Source of the DNA: M3007 sp040397785
Lineage (GTDB): Bacteria > Bacteroidota > Bacteroidia > Chitinophagales > Saprospiraceae
Assembly: GCA_040397785.1 (NCBI GenBank)
Contig: JBBAVI010000004.1
Span: 1 to 64,000 of the forward strand
Direction of reading: 5' to 3'
DNA: 64,000 bases
Below are positions 15,840 to 24,344 of this stretch, one piece after another (the stretch's first letter is position 1; each line of letters starts with the position of its first letter). The notes beneath the pieces were generated by a model, which was given only the letters and a program-made list of their open reading frames with translations, made no database searches and was not told where the DNA came from. The position numbers were made by a program, and so were the translations under genes.

Positions 15840-18476
15840 TTATTCGGCCTTGCCAATCAAATCGGCTACCAATCCTGTCCACCCGGTTTGGTGACTCGCA
15901 CCAATTCCTTTTGCCGTATCGCCATGAAAATACTCGTAAAACAAGATAAGATCTTGAAAGTGAGGATTTTCGGTATATATCTTTTCATCGCCGTTTACCA
16001 GCCGATGTCCCTGTTCGTCTTTTTCAAAAATGGAAATTAAACGCTCGGATAAAGCAGCTGCAACTCCGTTCAAGTCAACATGATTGCCCGATCCCGCTGG
16101 AAATTCGGTCATATAACCTGCACCGTAAAATGTACCATAAGTATTTAAAGCCCTGATTAACAGATAGTTCATCGGCATCCACACCGGACCGCGCCAATTA
16201 GAGTTGCCCCCAAACAAACCTGTTGTGCTCTCACCTGGCTCGTATTGTAATCCAAATTGTGTTCCATCTATATTGACATGATAACCATCCTTGTGTATCT
16301 TTGATATAGATCGAATGCCACCGGGCGACAAGAACTCATCTTCGTCCAGCATGGCTTCCAGCAAGGAGCTTAAGCGGGCTTGGGGAATCAAGGACAATAA
16401 AATATCGCCATTGGATGCGTCTTCTTCCATAACCTGGTATTGCCCCTTTTCGCTGCGATACTGTTGAAACCAACGCATGCGCTTCGTGAAATCAGGCAAT
16501 TTTGCCAGTTTTTCTTTGGGCAAAATGTAGGCTGCAAATAAGGTACTCAAACCCACCAGCGAGCGCACTTTTAAGGGAATATACGATCCATCGGGCAAGG
16601 CAAGAATGTCATAAAAGAACGCTTCATCCTTATCCCAGGAACTGGTCCAATCGTGGCCCATCCGGTTCAAACTTTCAGCAATATAGGTAAAGTGCTCAAA
16701 AAACTTGGTCGCGACATCCTCAAAACTGGCATCATGTTGGGCAATTTCCAGCGCCATTTCCAGCATATTGAGGCAATACATGGCCATCCAGGCAGTACCA
16801 TCGGCTTGCTCCAGGTAACCACCGCCCGGAATTTGGTTGGAACGGTCAAATACCCCAATATTATCCAGCCCCAAAAAGCCTCCTTCAAAAACATTGTTGC
16901 CTTGCTGATCCTTACGATTGACCCACCAGGTAAAATTGATCAATAGTTTCTGAAACACTTTTTTCAGAAAATCAATATCTTCTTTACCGGTTTTCGCTTT
17001 ATCGATCTGATAAACCTGCAAACAAGCCCAGGCATGAACAGGAGGGTTTACATCCCCAAATGCCCATTCGTATGCGGGTAATTGACCATTGGGGTGCATG
17101 TACCATTCTCTTAAAAACAGCACCAATTGACTTTTAGCAAATTCGGCATCCAATTGCGCCAAAGGAACACAGTGAAAAGCCAGGTCCCAAGCCGCATACC
17201 AGGGATATTCCCATTTATCGGGCATGGAAATAATATCCTCGTTGTTGAGGGTGCGCCAATGCATGTTGCGTCCTGTTTTACGACTTTCCGGTGGCGGAAT
17301 TTGCCCCGGATCTCCATCAAGCCAACGCGGCATATCAATGTTAAAATACTGTTTAGACCATAACATACCCGCGTACGCCTGACGTTGTATATTTTGACGA
17401 TCGGCTGAAACCTTACCGGATTGTCCGGCTTCTGCTACAATTTGCTGGTAAAACTGGTCTGCTTCGAGCTTGCGATCCGCAAAAATCTGGTCAAATCCCT
17501 TTCCGAATGGAGTTTTCACGGCATTTTTGGATAAACGCAATTGAAAAACAGCCTTTTCGCCGCCCGCTACTTGCACTTTGTACATCGGTGCAAATTTGGT
17601 TCCACTGGTTTTGTCCGCTAAAAATTCAAACTGCTGTTGAACCACTGCTCTGTGAAAGGCATCCTTTACAAAAGGGGTCGGATTGGGCTGACCCCAAAGC
17701 CGTTCCTGGTTGTTTTCATTTTCTGTAAATAATTGTAAAGCAGGGTCCTGAAAGTAAAAATGGTATTGGCCCGCCTTTTCATGTTGCACCAGCACTTCAT
17801 TTTTACCTGCGCTGCGGATTTCAGGTTTTTCTTCCATCAGGCCAAAAGACCAGGCATTGCGCATCCAGAGCGTAGGTAAAAGATGCAACTCAGCACTTTC
17901 TGAAAACCGATTGTGTACGGTAATTTGGATCAACAGATCGTCTTCCGAACCTTTTGCATATTCTGTAAAAACATCCCAATATTGGTTATTTGCAAAAATC
18001 CCAGTATCCAACAATTCGTATTCCGCTTGCTTGCGGTCGCGCCACCGGTTTTGCTCCTGCAGTTCGCCATAAGGAAACGCCTGTTGTGGATACTTATACA
18101 AATGTTTCATGTACGCATGGGAAGGCGTATTGTCTAAATAATAATACAATTCTTTTACGTCTTCTCCGTGATTCCCTTCACTACCGGTCATGCCATACAG
18201 GCGTTCTTTCAGAATAGGATCTTTCCCATTCCAAAGCGCAATTGCAAAACAAATCCGTTGCATTTCATCCGAAATACCCGCAATGCCGTCTTCGCCCCAG
18301 CGGTACACCCGTGAACGCGCATGATCGTGCGGAAAGTAATCCCAGGCCGTTCCGTTGGGGGAATAATCCTCGCGGACAGTTCCCCATTGGCGTTCAGAAA
18401 GGTAAGGGCCCCATTTAAGCCAGTTTTTTTGTGCGGAATAATGTTCCTGTAAGCGGAACTGTTCGGATTGTTTCAT
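15840..18476 (-). CDS. Glucosidase, GH63/MGH1-like
   Basis: An 878-residue (alpha/alpha)6-barrel hydrolase. It matches the large bacterial proteins annotated glucosidase and related to mannosyl-oligosaccharide glucosidase: WGPYLSERQWGTVREDYS and DHARSRVYRWGEDGIAGI at the N-terminus, then WEYPWYAAWDLAFHCVPLA, LPAYEWAFGDVNPPVHAWA and GNSNWRGPVWMPMNYLL. The exact substrate is not established; GH63-like bacterial enzymes cleave alpha-glucosides. It lacks a signal peptide. First gene of the unit with the debranching enzyme and aquaporin, preceded by a perfect palindromic operator. Confidence 0.9.
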   Translation of the reverse strand: MKQSEQFRLQEHYSAQKNWLKWGPYLSERQWGTVREDYSPNGTAWDYFPHDHARSRVYRWGEDGIAGISDEMQRICFAIALWNGKDPILKERLYGMTGSEGNHGEDVKELYYYLDNTPSHAYMKHLYKYPQQAFPYGELQEQNRWRDRKQAEYELLDTGIFANNQYWDVFTEYAKGSEDDLLIQITVHNRFSESAELHLLPTLWMRNAWSFGLMEEKPEIRSAGKNEVLVQHEKAGQYHFYFQDPALQLFTENENNQERLWGQPNPTPFVKDAFHRAVVQQQFEFLADKTSGTKFAPMYKVQVAGGEKAVFQLRLSKNAVKTPFGKGFDQIFADRKLEADQFYQQIVAEAGQSGKVSADRQNIQRQAYAGMLWSKQYFNIDMPRWLDGDPGQIPPPESRKTGRNMHWRTLNNEDIISMPDKWEYPWYAAWDLAFHCVPLAQLDAEFAKSQLVLFLREWYMHPNGQLPAYEWAFGDVNPPVHAWACLQVYQIDKAKTGKEDIDFLKKVFQKLLINFTWWVNRKDQQGNNVFEGGFLGLDNIGVFDRSNQIPGGGYLEQADGTAWMAMYCLNMLEMALEIAQHDASFEDVATKFFEHFTYIAESLNRMGHDWTSSWDKDEAFFYDILALPDGSYIPLKVRSLVGLSTLFAAYILPKEKLAKLPDFTKRMRWFQQYRSEKGQYQVMEEDASNGDILLSLIPQARLSSLLEAMLDEDEFLSPGGIRSISKIHKDGYHVNIDGTQFGLQYEPGESTTGLFGGNSNWRGPVWMPMNYLLIRALNTYGTFYGAGYMTEFPAGSGNHVDLNGVAAALSERLISIFEKDEQGHRLVNGDEKIYTENPHFQDLILFYEYFHGDTAKGIGASHQTGWTGLVADLIGKAE

Positions 18477-18504
18477 TTTTGCCTTGTTTTTCTTAATAAC
18501 GCAG

Positions 18505-18512
18505 CAAAGATC
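18505..18512 (-). promoter_or_regulatory. Probable -7 box (GATCTTTG) of the glucosidase operon
   Basis: One mismatch from TAnnTTTG, 29 bases before the start codon, the same distance as at the GMC gene. The operator centre is 36.5 bases upstream of its last G. Confidence 0.6.
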
Positions 18513-18533
18513 CGGGTAACAATCCGCCCAAGG

Positions 18534-18549
18534 TGTTACGCAGGTAACA
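18534..18549. promoter_or_regulatory. Palindromic operator, site 2 (Crp/Fnr-type)
   Basis: Perfect inverted repeat TGTTAC-GCAG-GTAACA between folD and the glucosidase gene. The half-sites equal those of site 1; the central four bases differ, as expected for a dimer-binding site rather than copied DNA. Confidence 0.8.
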
Positions 18550-18619
18550 TGGCTAAAAAATATTCAAACTTTTAAAAAAAAGGATTCAATAGACTGGTTG
18601 CACTGGGGGCATAACGCTG

Positions 18620-19498
18620 CTAATAAATCTCCCCCGTACAAGCCTTCAACGTATTCATCAACAACGCCGTAACGGTCATCAGCCCTACCCCACCTGGTAC
18701 GGGTGTGATGTACGAACATTTGGGTGCAACGGCCTCAAAATCAACGTCGCCCACCAAACGGAAGCCACTTTTTTTGCTGCTGTCCTCGATGCGGTTAATT
18801 CCCACATCAATGACCACTGCGCCTTCCTTTACCCAGTCGCCTTGCACAAAATTGGGAATGCCGATTGCCGCAACAATAATATCGGCGCGGCGCACCTCGG
18901 CGGGCAAATCTTTGGTGCGTGAATGCGTAAGCGTAACGGTACAATCGCCGGGATAACCCTTGCGCGATAACAAAATACTGATGGGTGTACCTACAATGTT
19001 GCTGCGACCTACTACTACGCAGTTTTTACCTGAAGTTTCAATATTGTAACGGCGCAGTATCTCCACAATACCATAAGGTGTGGCAGGCAAAAAGGCAGGC
19101 AAACCCTGGGCCATCCGTCCAAAATTGATGGGATGAAAACCATCCACATCTTTTCGAGGGTCGATCGCCAGGGTAATTTTTTCTTCGTTAATGTGCTTGG
19201 GTAAGGGCAATTGGACGATAAAACCATCTACATCCGGGTCTTCATTGAGCTGCCGGACAATATCCAGCACTTCTTCCTCCGTGACATCCGCATCACGGCG
19301 AATAAGGGAACTTTTAAAACCTACTTCTACGCAGGATTTGATTTTGCTCTGTACGTAAACTTGGCTAGCCGGATTTTCGCCAATCAACACCGCCACTAAA
19401 TGGGGCACTTTCATGCCTTTTTCGCGCAATCGCGCCACTTCCAGCGCCAATTCGGCTTTAATGGTTTGGGACAATACTTTCCCGTCGAGTAATTGCAT
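18620..19498 (-). CDS. folD: Methylenetetrahydrofolate dehydrogenase/methenyltetrahydrofolate cyclohydrolase
   Basis: A 292-residue bifunctional cytoplasmic enzyme that interconverts 5,10-methylene- and 10-formyl-tetrahydrofolate with NADP. Motifs: YVQSKIKSCVEVG (catalytic Lys), DGFIVQLPLPKHI, the substrate-binding DVDGFHPINFG, the cofactor-binding VVGRSNIVGTPIS and the C-terminal PGGVGLMTVTAL. Length is normal. It ends 143 bases upstream of the glucosidase gene and is not obviously part of the regulon. Confidence 0.96.
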   Translation of the reverse strand: MQLLDGKVLSQTIKAELALEVARLREKGMKVPHLVAVLIGENPASQVYVQSKIKSCVEVGFKSSLIRRDADVTEEEVLDIVRQLNEDPDVDGFIVQLPLPKHINEEKITLAIDPRKDVDGFHPINFGRMAQGLPAFLPATPYGIVEILRRYNIETSGKNCVVVGRSNIVGTPISILLSRKGYPGDCTVTLTHSRTKDLPAEVRRADIIVAAIGIPNFVQGDWVKEGAVVIDVGINRIEDSSKKSGFRLVGDVDFEAVAPKCSYITPVPGGVGLMTVTALLMNTLKACTGEIY

Positions 19499-19517
19499 AT
19501 GTAATAAGGTGTAAAGG

Positions 19518-20291
19518 TTATTTCAATTCAAGCAACCCAAAAATCCCCGCATCAATCCAGCCGCGGTTTTTATCTGTACCTGCTACAAAAACATTGCCGA
19601 TAAAATTTTCCCGCTCGGCCGAATGGTCATTGTCGCAGTAAGCCAAAGCAAAACCCATTCTTTTGCCCGTTTTCAGGAGTTTTGGGATGTTTTGTCCGCC
19701 AAACTGGTAGTCATTTCCATCAAACACCTTTAGGGCAACTTCCCATGTATTGGTTTTCCCAGAAACACTCCGGCGTGTCAAACAATGATCATTAAAATAC
19801 TGAAAGGAAGAATCCGAAGCACAATCGACCACTTTGCCATCCAGCGCAATATGGTAGGCAAATGCGTTATAATTATATTGGTGGTTGCCGCCCGAAGCAT
19901 CTTCATCGATGAAAATCTCCAGGCAATCATCGTCCCAGTATTTCAACAAACCATCAGAATGAATATCAATCAAAGTGTCATCCGTTATTTCAGCCAGGAT
20001 GTACAAGTTGTTTTCGTCCCAGGCGATTTTATAACGCCCTTTAAAATCTTCCGGAGTAGGCGTTTGGCCAATCCACACCTGATCGAGCGGCAACCAGGGT
20101 ACGCGTTTCCAAATATCGTCGCTACTGCCGCCATCAATCAACGGTGTGCCATAGGCGGCATCCAAATGGGCTTTCGAGGCTGGTGCCACATTTTCGTGTA
20201 CCGTACTGCTGGGTGTTTGCCACATTACAAAAACTACCGCCAGAAAGGCTATACTCAAACCTAAAATGGAATCTCTGTTCATCTGCATCAA
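19518..20291 (-). CDS. Membrane-anchored CBM9-like sugar-binding protein
   Basis: A 257-residue protein with an N-terminal hydrophobic anchor (about residues 9-25), then a beta-sandwich like carbohydrate-binding family 9/DOMON: YKIAWDENNLYILAEITDDTL, KYWDDDCLEIFIDEDASGG, the NTWEVALKV strand and MGFALAYCDND. Such domains bind sugars or heme at the cell surface. Starts at codons 2 and 4 are also possible. It lies 19 bases upstream of folD on the same strand, a common chance neighbour rather than an obvious functional partner. Confidence 0.78.
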   Translation of the reverse strand: MMQMNRDSILGLSIAFLAVVFVMWQTPSSTVHENVAPASKAHLDAAYGTPLIDGGSSDDIWKRVPWLPLDQVWIGQTPTPEDFKGRYKIAWDENNLYILAEITDDTLIDIHSDGLLKYWDDDCLEIFIDEDASGGNHQYNYNAFAYHIALDGKVVDCASDSSFQYFNDHCLTRRSVSGKTNTWEVALKVFDGNDYQFGGQNIPKLLKTGKRMGFALAYCDNDHSAERENFIGNVFVAGTDKNRGWIDAGIFGLLELK

Positions 20292-20436
20292 TTTTTTGCA
20301 AATGTTCTACTTTTTTGGCAAAAAACGGTATGCTTCTTGCAATAATTCACCTGGAATCATTCTAAAGAAGCAAGTTTCCTTTAAATAGTGTAAAAAGTAC
20401 AATTTTGTTAATGGCAAAATGTGCAACGAATTGTTC

Positions 20437-20444
20437 TACCTTTG
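20437..20444 (+). promoter_or_regulatory. Putative -7 box (TACCTTTG) of the nuo operon
   Basis: Perfect TAnnTTTG about 93 bases before nuoA. No TTG at the usual -33 distance. It would give a leader of roughly 85 bases. The rest of the 246-base gap upstream of nuoA shows no ORF. Confidence 0.5.
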
Positions 20445-20537
20445 CCGCCGAAACCCAAGGACATACACCTTTGGTTGGTTTATGGTTAAAACCATCGAAC
20501 ATTTATTCTGTTTATCATAGTAAAACTACCCATACGC

Positions 20538-20900
20538 ATGGAGCCATCCGGATACCTGCCCATTGTTTTGCAAGCCCTCGTTGCCATTGGGTTTGTTGCA
20601 TTTGTACTTATTGTAGTACCCTTTTTGGGACCACGCCGCAAAAGCAGCAAGAAAAACGAAAACTTTGAATGTGGTATCGAAGGGCAGGGAAATGCTCGGA
20701 TACCGGTTTCGATTAAATATTTCATGACCGCCATTTTGTTCGTATTATTCGATGTGGAGGTTATTTTCTTTTACCCGTATGCGGTCAATTTCCGTGCGAT
20801 GGGCTGGGAAGGTTTCTCGGCAGTTCTCCTGTTTGTTGGGGTCTTTTTAATAGGCTTTTACTACGTTTTGTTAAAAGGAGCGTTGAACTGGGAAAAATAA
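20538..20900 (+). CDS. nuoA: NADH-quinone oxidoreductase subunit A
   Basis: A 120-residue membrane subunit of complex I with three helices. Family features: FLGPRRKSSKKNENFECGIEGQGNARIP (loop with the conserved Cys) and KYFMTAILFVLFDVEVIFFYP. It helps form the quinone site and the link between membrane and peripheral arms. First gene of the nuo operon. Confidence 0.95.
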   Translation: MEPSGYLPIVLQALVAIGFVAFVLIVVPFLGPRRKSSKKNENFECGIEGQGNARIPVSIKYFMTAILFVLFDVEVIFFYPYAVNFRAMGWEGFSAVLLFVGVFLIGFYYVLLKGALNWEK

Positions 20901-20979
20901 GGACCAAAAGTCTGGATAATGCCCTGAAAATCAATTCAATCAATTATACCCTGTTTGTTCACGTACAACATAAAGTATT

Positions 20980-21519
20980 ATGTCGATCAACGCTGCAGAA
21001 ATGCCTGAAGGATTTGGCGGAGAAGGTTTTTACGCCACTTCAATGAGCAAAGCCATCGGCTTAGCCCGTGCCAACTCTATCTGGCCCCTTCCATTTGCTA
21101 CCTCTTGTTGCGGTATTGAATTTATGGCCACCATGGGTGCCAACTACGACCTTGCCCGGTTCGGGATGGAACGGCTTTCGTTCTCGCCACGGCAAGCCGA
21201 TTTGCTTATGGTCATGGGTACAATTGCCAAAAAAATGGGTCCAATCCTCAAACAAGTGTACACCCAAATGGCAGAACCTAAATGGGTCATTGCCGTAGGT
21301 GCTTGCGCAAGTTCAGGGGGTATTTTCGATACCTACTCGGTACTGCAAGGCATCGACAAAGTGATTCCGGTAGACGTGTACGTACCTGGTTGCCCACCGC
21401 GCCCGGAACAAATCATCGATGGTGTAATGAAAATTCAGGAGTTGGTGAAAAACGAACCCGCACGCCGCCGCTACTCACCTGAATATCAACACCTGCTCGA
21501 AAAATACCAGATCGGATAA
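20980..21519 (+). CDS. nuoB: NADH-quinone oxidoreductase subunit B
   Basis: A 179-residue peripheral subunit that binds cluster N2, the last iron-sulphur centre before quinone. The four ligands are visible: C43 and C44 (TSCCGIEFMAT), C109 (GACASSGG) and C138 (VPGCPPRPE). Length is as in other NuoB proteins. It follows nuoA by 79 bases. Confidence 0.97.
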   Translation: MSINAAEMPEGFGGEGFYATSMSKAIGLARANSIWPLPFATSCCGIEFMATMGANYDLARFGMERLSFSPRQADLLMVMGTIAKKMGPILKQVYTQMAEPKWVIAVGACASSGGIFDTYSVLQGIDKVIPVDVYVPGCPPRPEQIIDGVMKIQELVKNEPARRRYSPEYQHLLEKYQIG

Positions 21520-21567
21520 CTTTTTATCCGAGTCGATACAAAATGAACATTCAGCCATACCCTGTAT

Positions 21568-22104
21568 ATGAGCAGCTTAACAAATGAATTGGTGCACGCC
21601 CGTATCATGCAACACGCCGCTGAAATGGTACTCGGTTCTGAAACGGCCTATGACGGAATCCAGATCGTAGAAACCGCAAGAGAAAGTCTGATCGGACTGC
21701 TCACCCTGCTGAAGGAAGATAAAGATTTGAATTATCACTTCCTGACGACCCTCAATGCAATTCACTACCCCGACCAGATGGGTCGGGAATTGGGACTTAC
21801 CTACCACTTGCATAACTGGCTGGACAACCGCCGCATTCGCGTGCGCGTTTGGATTCCTATCAATGACCCACATATTCCTAGTCTCACCGGCTTATGGCCA
21901 TCCGCCAATTGGATGGAACGCCAGGAATACGACTTTTTCGGGGTAATTTTCACTGGACATCCCGATTTGCGCCGTATCCTTAATGTAGACGACATGGACG
22001 TTTTCCCGATGCGGAAAGAATTCAAACTGGAAGACGGAACCCGTACCGATAAAGACGACCGCTTTTTTGGCCGCGAAGGAAACTATCAACAAAGGCTCGA
22101 CTAA
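21568..22104 (+). CDS. nuoC: NADH-quinone oxidoreductase subunit C
   Basis: A 178-residue 30-kDa-type subunit of the peripheral arm. The family signature ERQEYDFFGVIFTGHPDLRR is present near residue 115, followed by the FPMRKEF segment. It is a separate protein here, not fused to NuoD as in enterobacteria. Confidence 0.95.
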   Translation: MSSLTNELVHARIMQHAAEMVLGSETAYDGIQIVETARESLIGLLTLLKEDKDLNYHFLTTLNAIHYPDQMGRELGLTYHLHNWLDNRRIRVRVWIPINDPHIPSLTGLWPSANWMERQEYDFFGVIFTGHPDLRRILNVDDMDVFPMRKEFKLEDGTRTDKDDRFFGREGNYQQRLD

Positions 22105-22121
22105 CTCTAATACTCCGCGCA

Positions 22122-23327
22122 ATGCAGGTTCAATCCTATTTTTCTCAATTAGATAACTTTGAAGGCGAATTAGCGACGCTCAATTTGGGTCCAACCCACC
22201 CCGCTACCCATGGCATTTTCCAAAATGTCCTGAAAATGGACGGGGAAAAAATCGTGAGCGCCGAGCCTACCATCGGATATATCCACCGCGCATTTGAAAA
22301 ACTGGCCGAACGCCGTCCTTTCAACCAGGTGACACCCATTACCGACCGTCTCAACTACTGCTCCTCCCCCATCAACAACATGGGTTGGCACATGACGGTC
22401 GAAAAACTCGCCAAAATTGAACTTCCAAAGCGCGCACAATACATGCGCATCATCATCATGGAACTCTCCCGTATTGCCGATCACCTCGTTTGTAATTCGG
22501 TAATTGGGGTAGATACGGGTGCTTTGACCGGTTTTACCTATGTTTTCCAGGAACGCGAACGTATTTACGACCTGTTTGAGGAAGTTTGCGGTACACGTTT
22601 GACGACCAATATTGGCCGAATTGGCGGCATGGAGCGCGATTTTTCTCCACGTTTTCACCGCCTGCTGAAGGATTTTTTGAAAACCTTCCCGCCGAAATTT
22701 GAAGAATTTGGCAGCCTGCTCGAACGCAACCGAATCTTTATGGATCGTTGCATCGGCGCTGGCCCAATTACCGCCGATAAAGCACTCAGTTATGGTTTTA
22801 CAGGCCCAAACCTGCGCGCTGCAGGTGTCGATTACGATGTACGCGTGATGGAACCGTATTCCAGTTACAACGATTTCGATTTTACCATCCCGGTGGGCGA
22901 AAACGGCGATACTTACGACCGTTTTATGGTGCGCCAGGAAGAAATTCGCCAATCGCTTAGACTGATCAACGACGCTTACAATAATTTGCCCGAAGGCGCT
23001 TACCATGCCGATGTGCCCGATTATTATTTGCCCGACAAACCCGATGTGTACACCAAAATGGAGGCACTCATTTATCACTTTAAAGTGGTGATGGGTGAAG
23101 TTCCAATTCCAAAAGGAGAAGTGTACCACGCAGTAGAAGGCGGCAATGGCGAACTTGGGTTTTACCTTACCAGCGATGGCGGCCGTACCCCCTACCGTTT
23201 GCACTTCCGTCGGCCTTGTTTCATTTTTTACCAGGCCTACCCCGAAATGATTAAAGGCGCTATGCTTTCAGATGCCATCCTTACGATGAGTTCAATGAAT
23301 GTAATCGCCGGAGAATTAGACGCTTAA
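22122..23327 (+). CDS. nuoD: NADH-quinone oxidoreductase subunit D
   Basis: A 401-residue 49-kDa subunit that forms the quinone pocket with NuoB. Motifs: LGPTHPATHGIF near residue 22, IGYIHRAFEKLAE, RADHLVC-like RIADHLVCNSV, and a C-terminal RRPCFIFYQAYPEMIKG with SDAILTMSSMNVIAGELD. Length is normal for an unfused NuoD. 17 bases follow nuoC. Confidence 0.96.
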   Translation: MQVQSYFSQLDNFEGELATLNLGPTHPATHGIFQNVLKMDGEKIVSAEPTIGYIHRAFEKLAERRPFNQVTPITDRLNYCSSPINNMGWHMTVEKLAKIELPKRAQYMRIIIMELSRIADHLVCNSVIGVDTGALTGFTYVFQERERIYDLFEEVCGTRLTTNIGRIGGMERDFSPRFHRLLKDFLKTFPPKFEEFGSLLERNRIFMDRCIGAGPITADKALSYGFTGPNLRAAGVDYDVRVMEPYSSYNDFDFTIPVGENGDTYDRFMVRQEEIRQSLRLINDAYNNLPEGAYHADVPDYYLPDKPDVYTKMEALIYHFKVVMGEVPIPKGEVYHAVEGGNGELGFYLTSDGGRTPYRLHFRRPCFIFYQAYPEMIKGAMLSDAILTMSSMNVIAGELDA

Positions 23328-23339
23328 ATATTAGAATAA

Positions 23340-23885
23340 ATGACAACCACAAGTGCTACCCACGGAACACCGTTCCAGTTCTCCGAAGCCGCTACGGCGG
23401 AGGCGAAAGCATTGATGCAAAAATTTCCGGAAGGAAAACATAAAAGTGCGATCCTGCGTATTTTGCACATCGCACAGGAAGAAAACCAGGGCTGGCTCAG
23501 CATTGCCGCGATGGATCAGGTGGCTGCCGTCATGGGCATTCAACCGATTGAAGTATATGAAGTGGCAACTTTTTACTCCATGTACAACCTGGAGCCTGTC
23601 GGAAAATACGTATTGGAATTTTGCCACACCGGCCCTTGTGCTATTGAAGGTGCGGAGCGCATTGTGGCGTACACCCAACAAAAATTGGGTATTGCTACCG
23701 GCGAAACTACGGCAGATGGCGTTTTTACCATCAAAGAAGTCGAATGCTTAGGCGCCTGCGGATACGCACCAATGATGCAAGTGGGCGAATTTTTCCACGA
23801 ACACCTTACAGAAGCCAAAATCGATCAGTTTTTGGAGGATTGTCGGGCAGGTAGAATTGACAAGGGTACCTGGAAAATGCATTAA
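23340..23885 (+). CDS. nuoE: NADH-quinone oxidoreductase subunit E
   Basis: A 181-residue 24-kDa subunit with the thioredoxin-like [2Fe-2S] cluster N1a. Ligands C95 and C100 (CHTGPC) and C136 and C140 (CLGAC) are all present. It works next to NuoF at the NADH-oxidising tip. Twelve bases follow nuoD. Confidence 0.95.
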   Translation: MTTTSATHGTPFQFSEAATAEAKALMQKFPEGKHKSAILRILHIAQEENQGWLSIAAMDQVAAVMGIQPIEVYEVATFYSMYNLEPVGKYVLEFCHTGPCAIEGAERIVAYTQQKLGIATGETTADGVFTIKEVECLGACGYAPMMQVGEFFHEHLTEAKIDQFLEDCRAGRIDKGTWKMH

Positions 23886-23906
23886 TTGAACATCAAAAAA
23901 ATTGCA

Positions 23907-24314
23907 ATGACACCTGCAGAAGTAGAAAAAATATTCAAAAAACCAGGAGAGAAACGCTACGAATATTTCATCAAGAAAGTAGCAGAATCCGAAGTAGTGT
24001 TTGGTTTGGGCGACGAAGAAGGTTGGGCCATGTTGGGCGATGACGAAAATGCCGACATTCTGCCTTTTTTTCCGGATCCTGAAATTGCTGAAACCTTTCG
24101 CAAAGCCGCCGATTTTGAAGAGTACGATGTCATGGAACTCGATGTAAATGAACTCCTCGAGTGGCTGGATGAGATGGAAACGGAAGGCATGCTGGTGGCT
24201 GTTTGCCCCAATACTGAGTTCAATGGCGCGGTGGTTGAACCCAGTTTGTTAAAGGAGGATCTCCTGAAAGAATTGGAAAAGTATGACGAAGACGGTAAGC
24301 GCATCACAAAATAA
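23907..24314 (+). CDS. DUF2750 family protein inside the nuo operon
   Basis: A 135-residue soluble, acidic protein. The pattern RYEYFIKKVAESEVVFGLGDEEGWAML, LPFFPDPEIAETFRKAADF, then a WLDEME helix and VAVCPN strand, matches DUF2750, a small family without known function. The frame is open from a TTG at 23886, but the ATG at 23907 (MTPAEVEK) is a better start. It sits between nuoE (21-base gap) and nuoF (30-base gap), so it is made with complex I. A role in assembly or regulation of the NADH module is possible but unproven. Confidence 0.75.
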   Translation: MTPAEVEKIFKKPGEKRYEYFIKKVAESEVVFGLGDEEGWAMLGDDENADILPFFPDPEIAETFRKAADFEEYDVMELDVNELLEWLDEMETEGMLVAVCPNTEFNGAVVEPSLLKEDLLKELEKYDEDGKRITK

Positions 24315-24344
24315 ATTTGTTGAATTTCATCTATTTTCGATAAA

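Noticed and set aside
22170..23204. Long open frame antisense to nuoD (344 codons)
   Set aside because: It lies wholly inside nuoD, has no recognisable domain and reflects the codon bias of the real gene.
23886..23906. TTG start for the DUF2750 gene
   Set aside because: An ATG seven codons downstream matches the family start better and leaves a normal spacing after nuoE.
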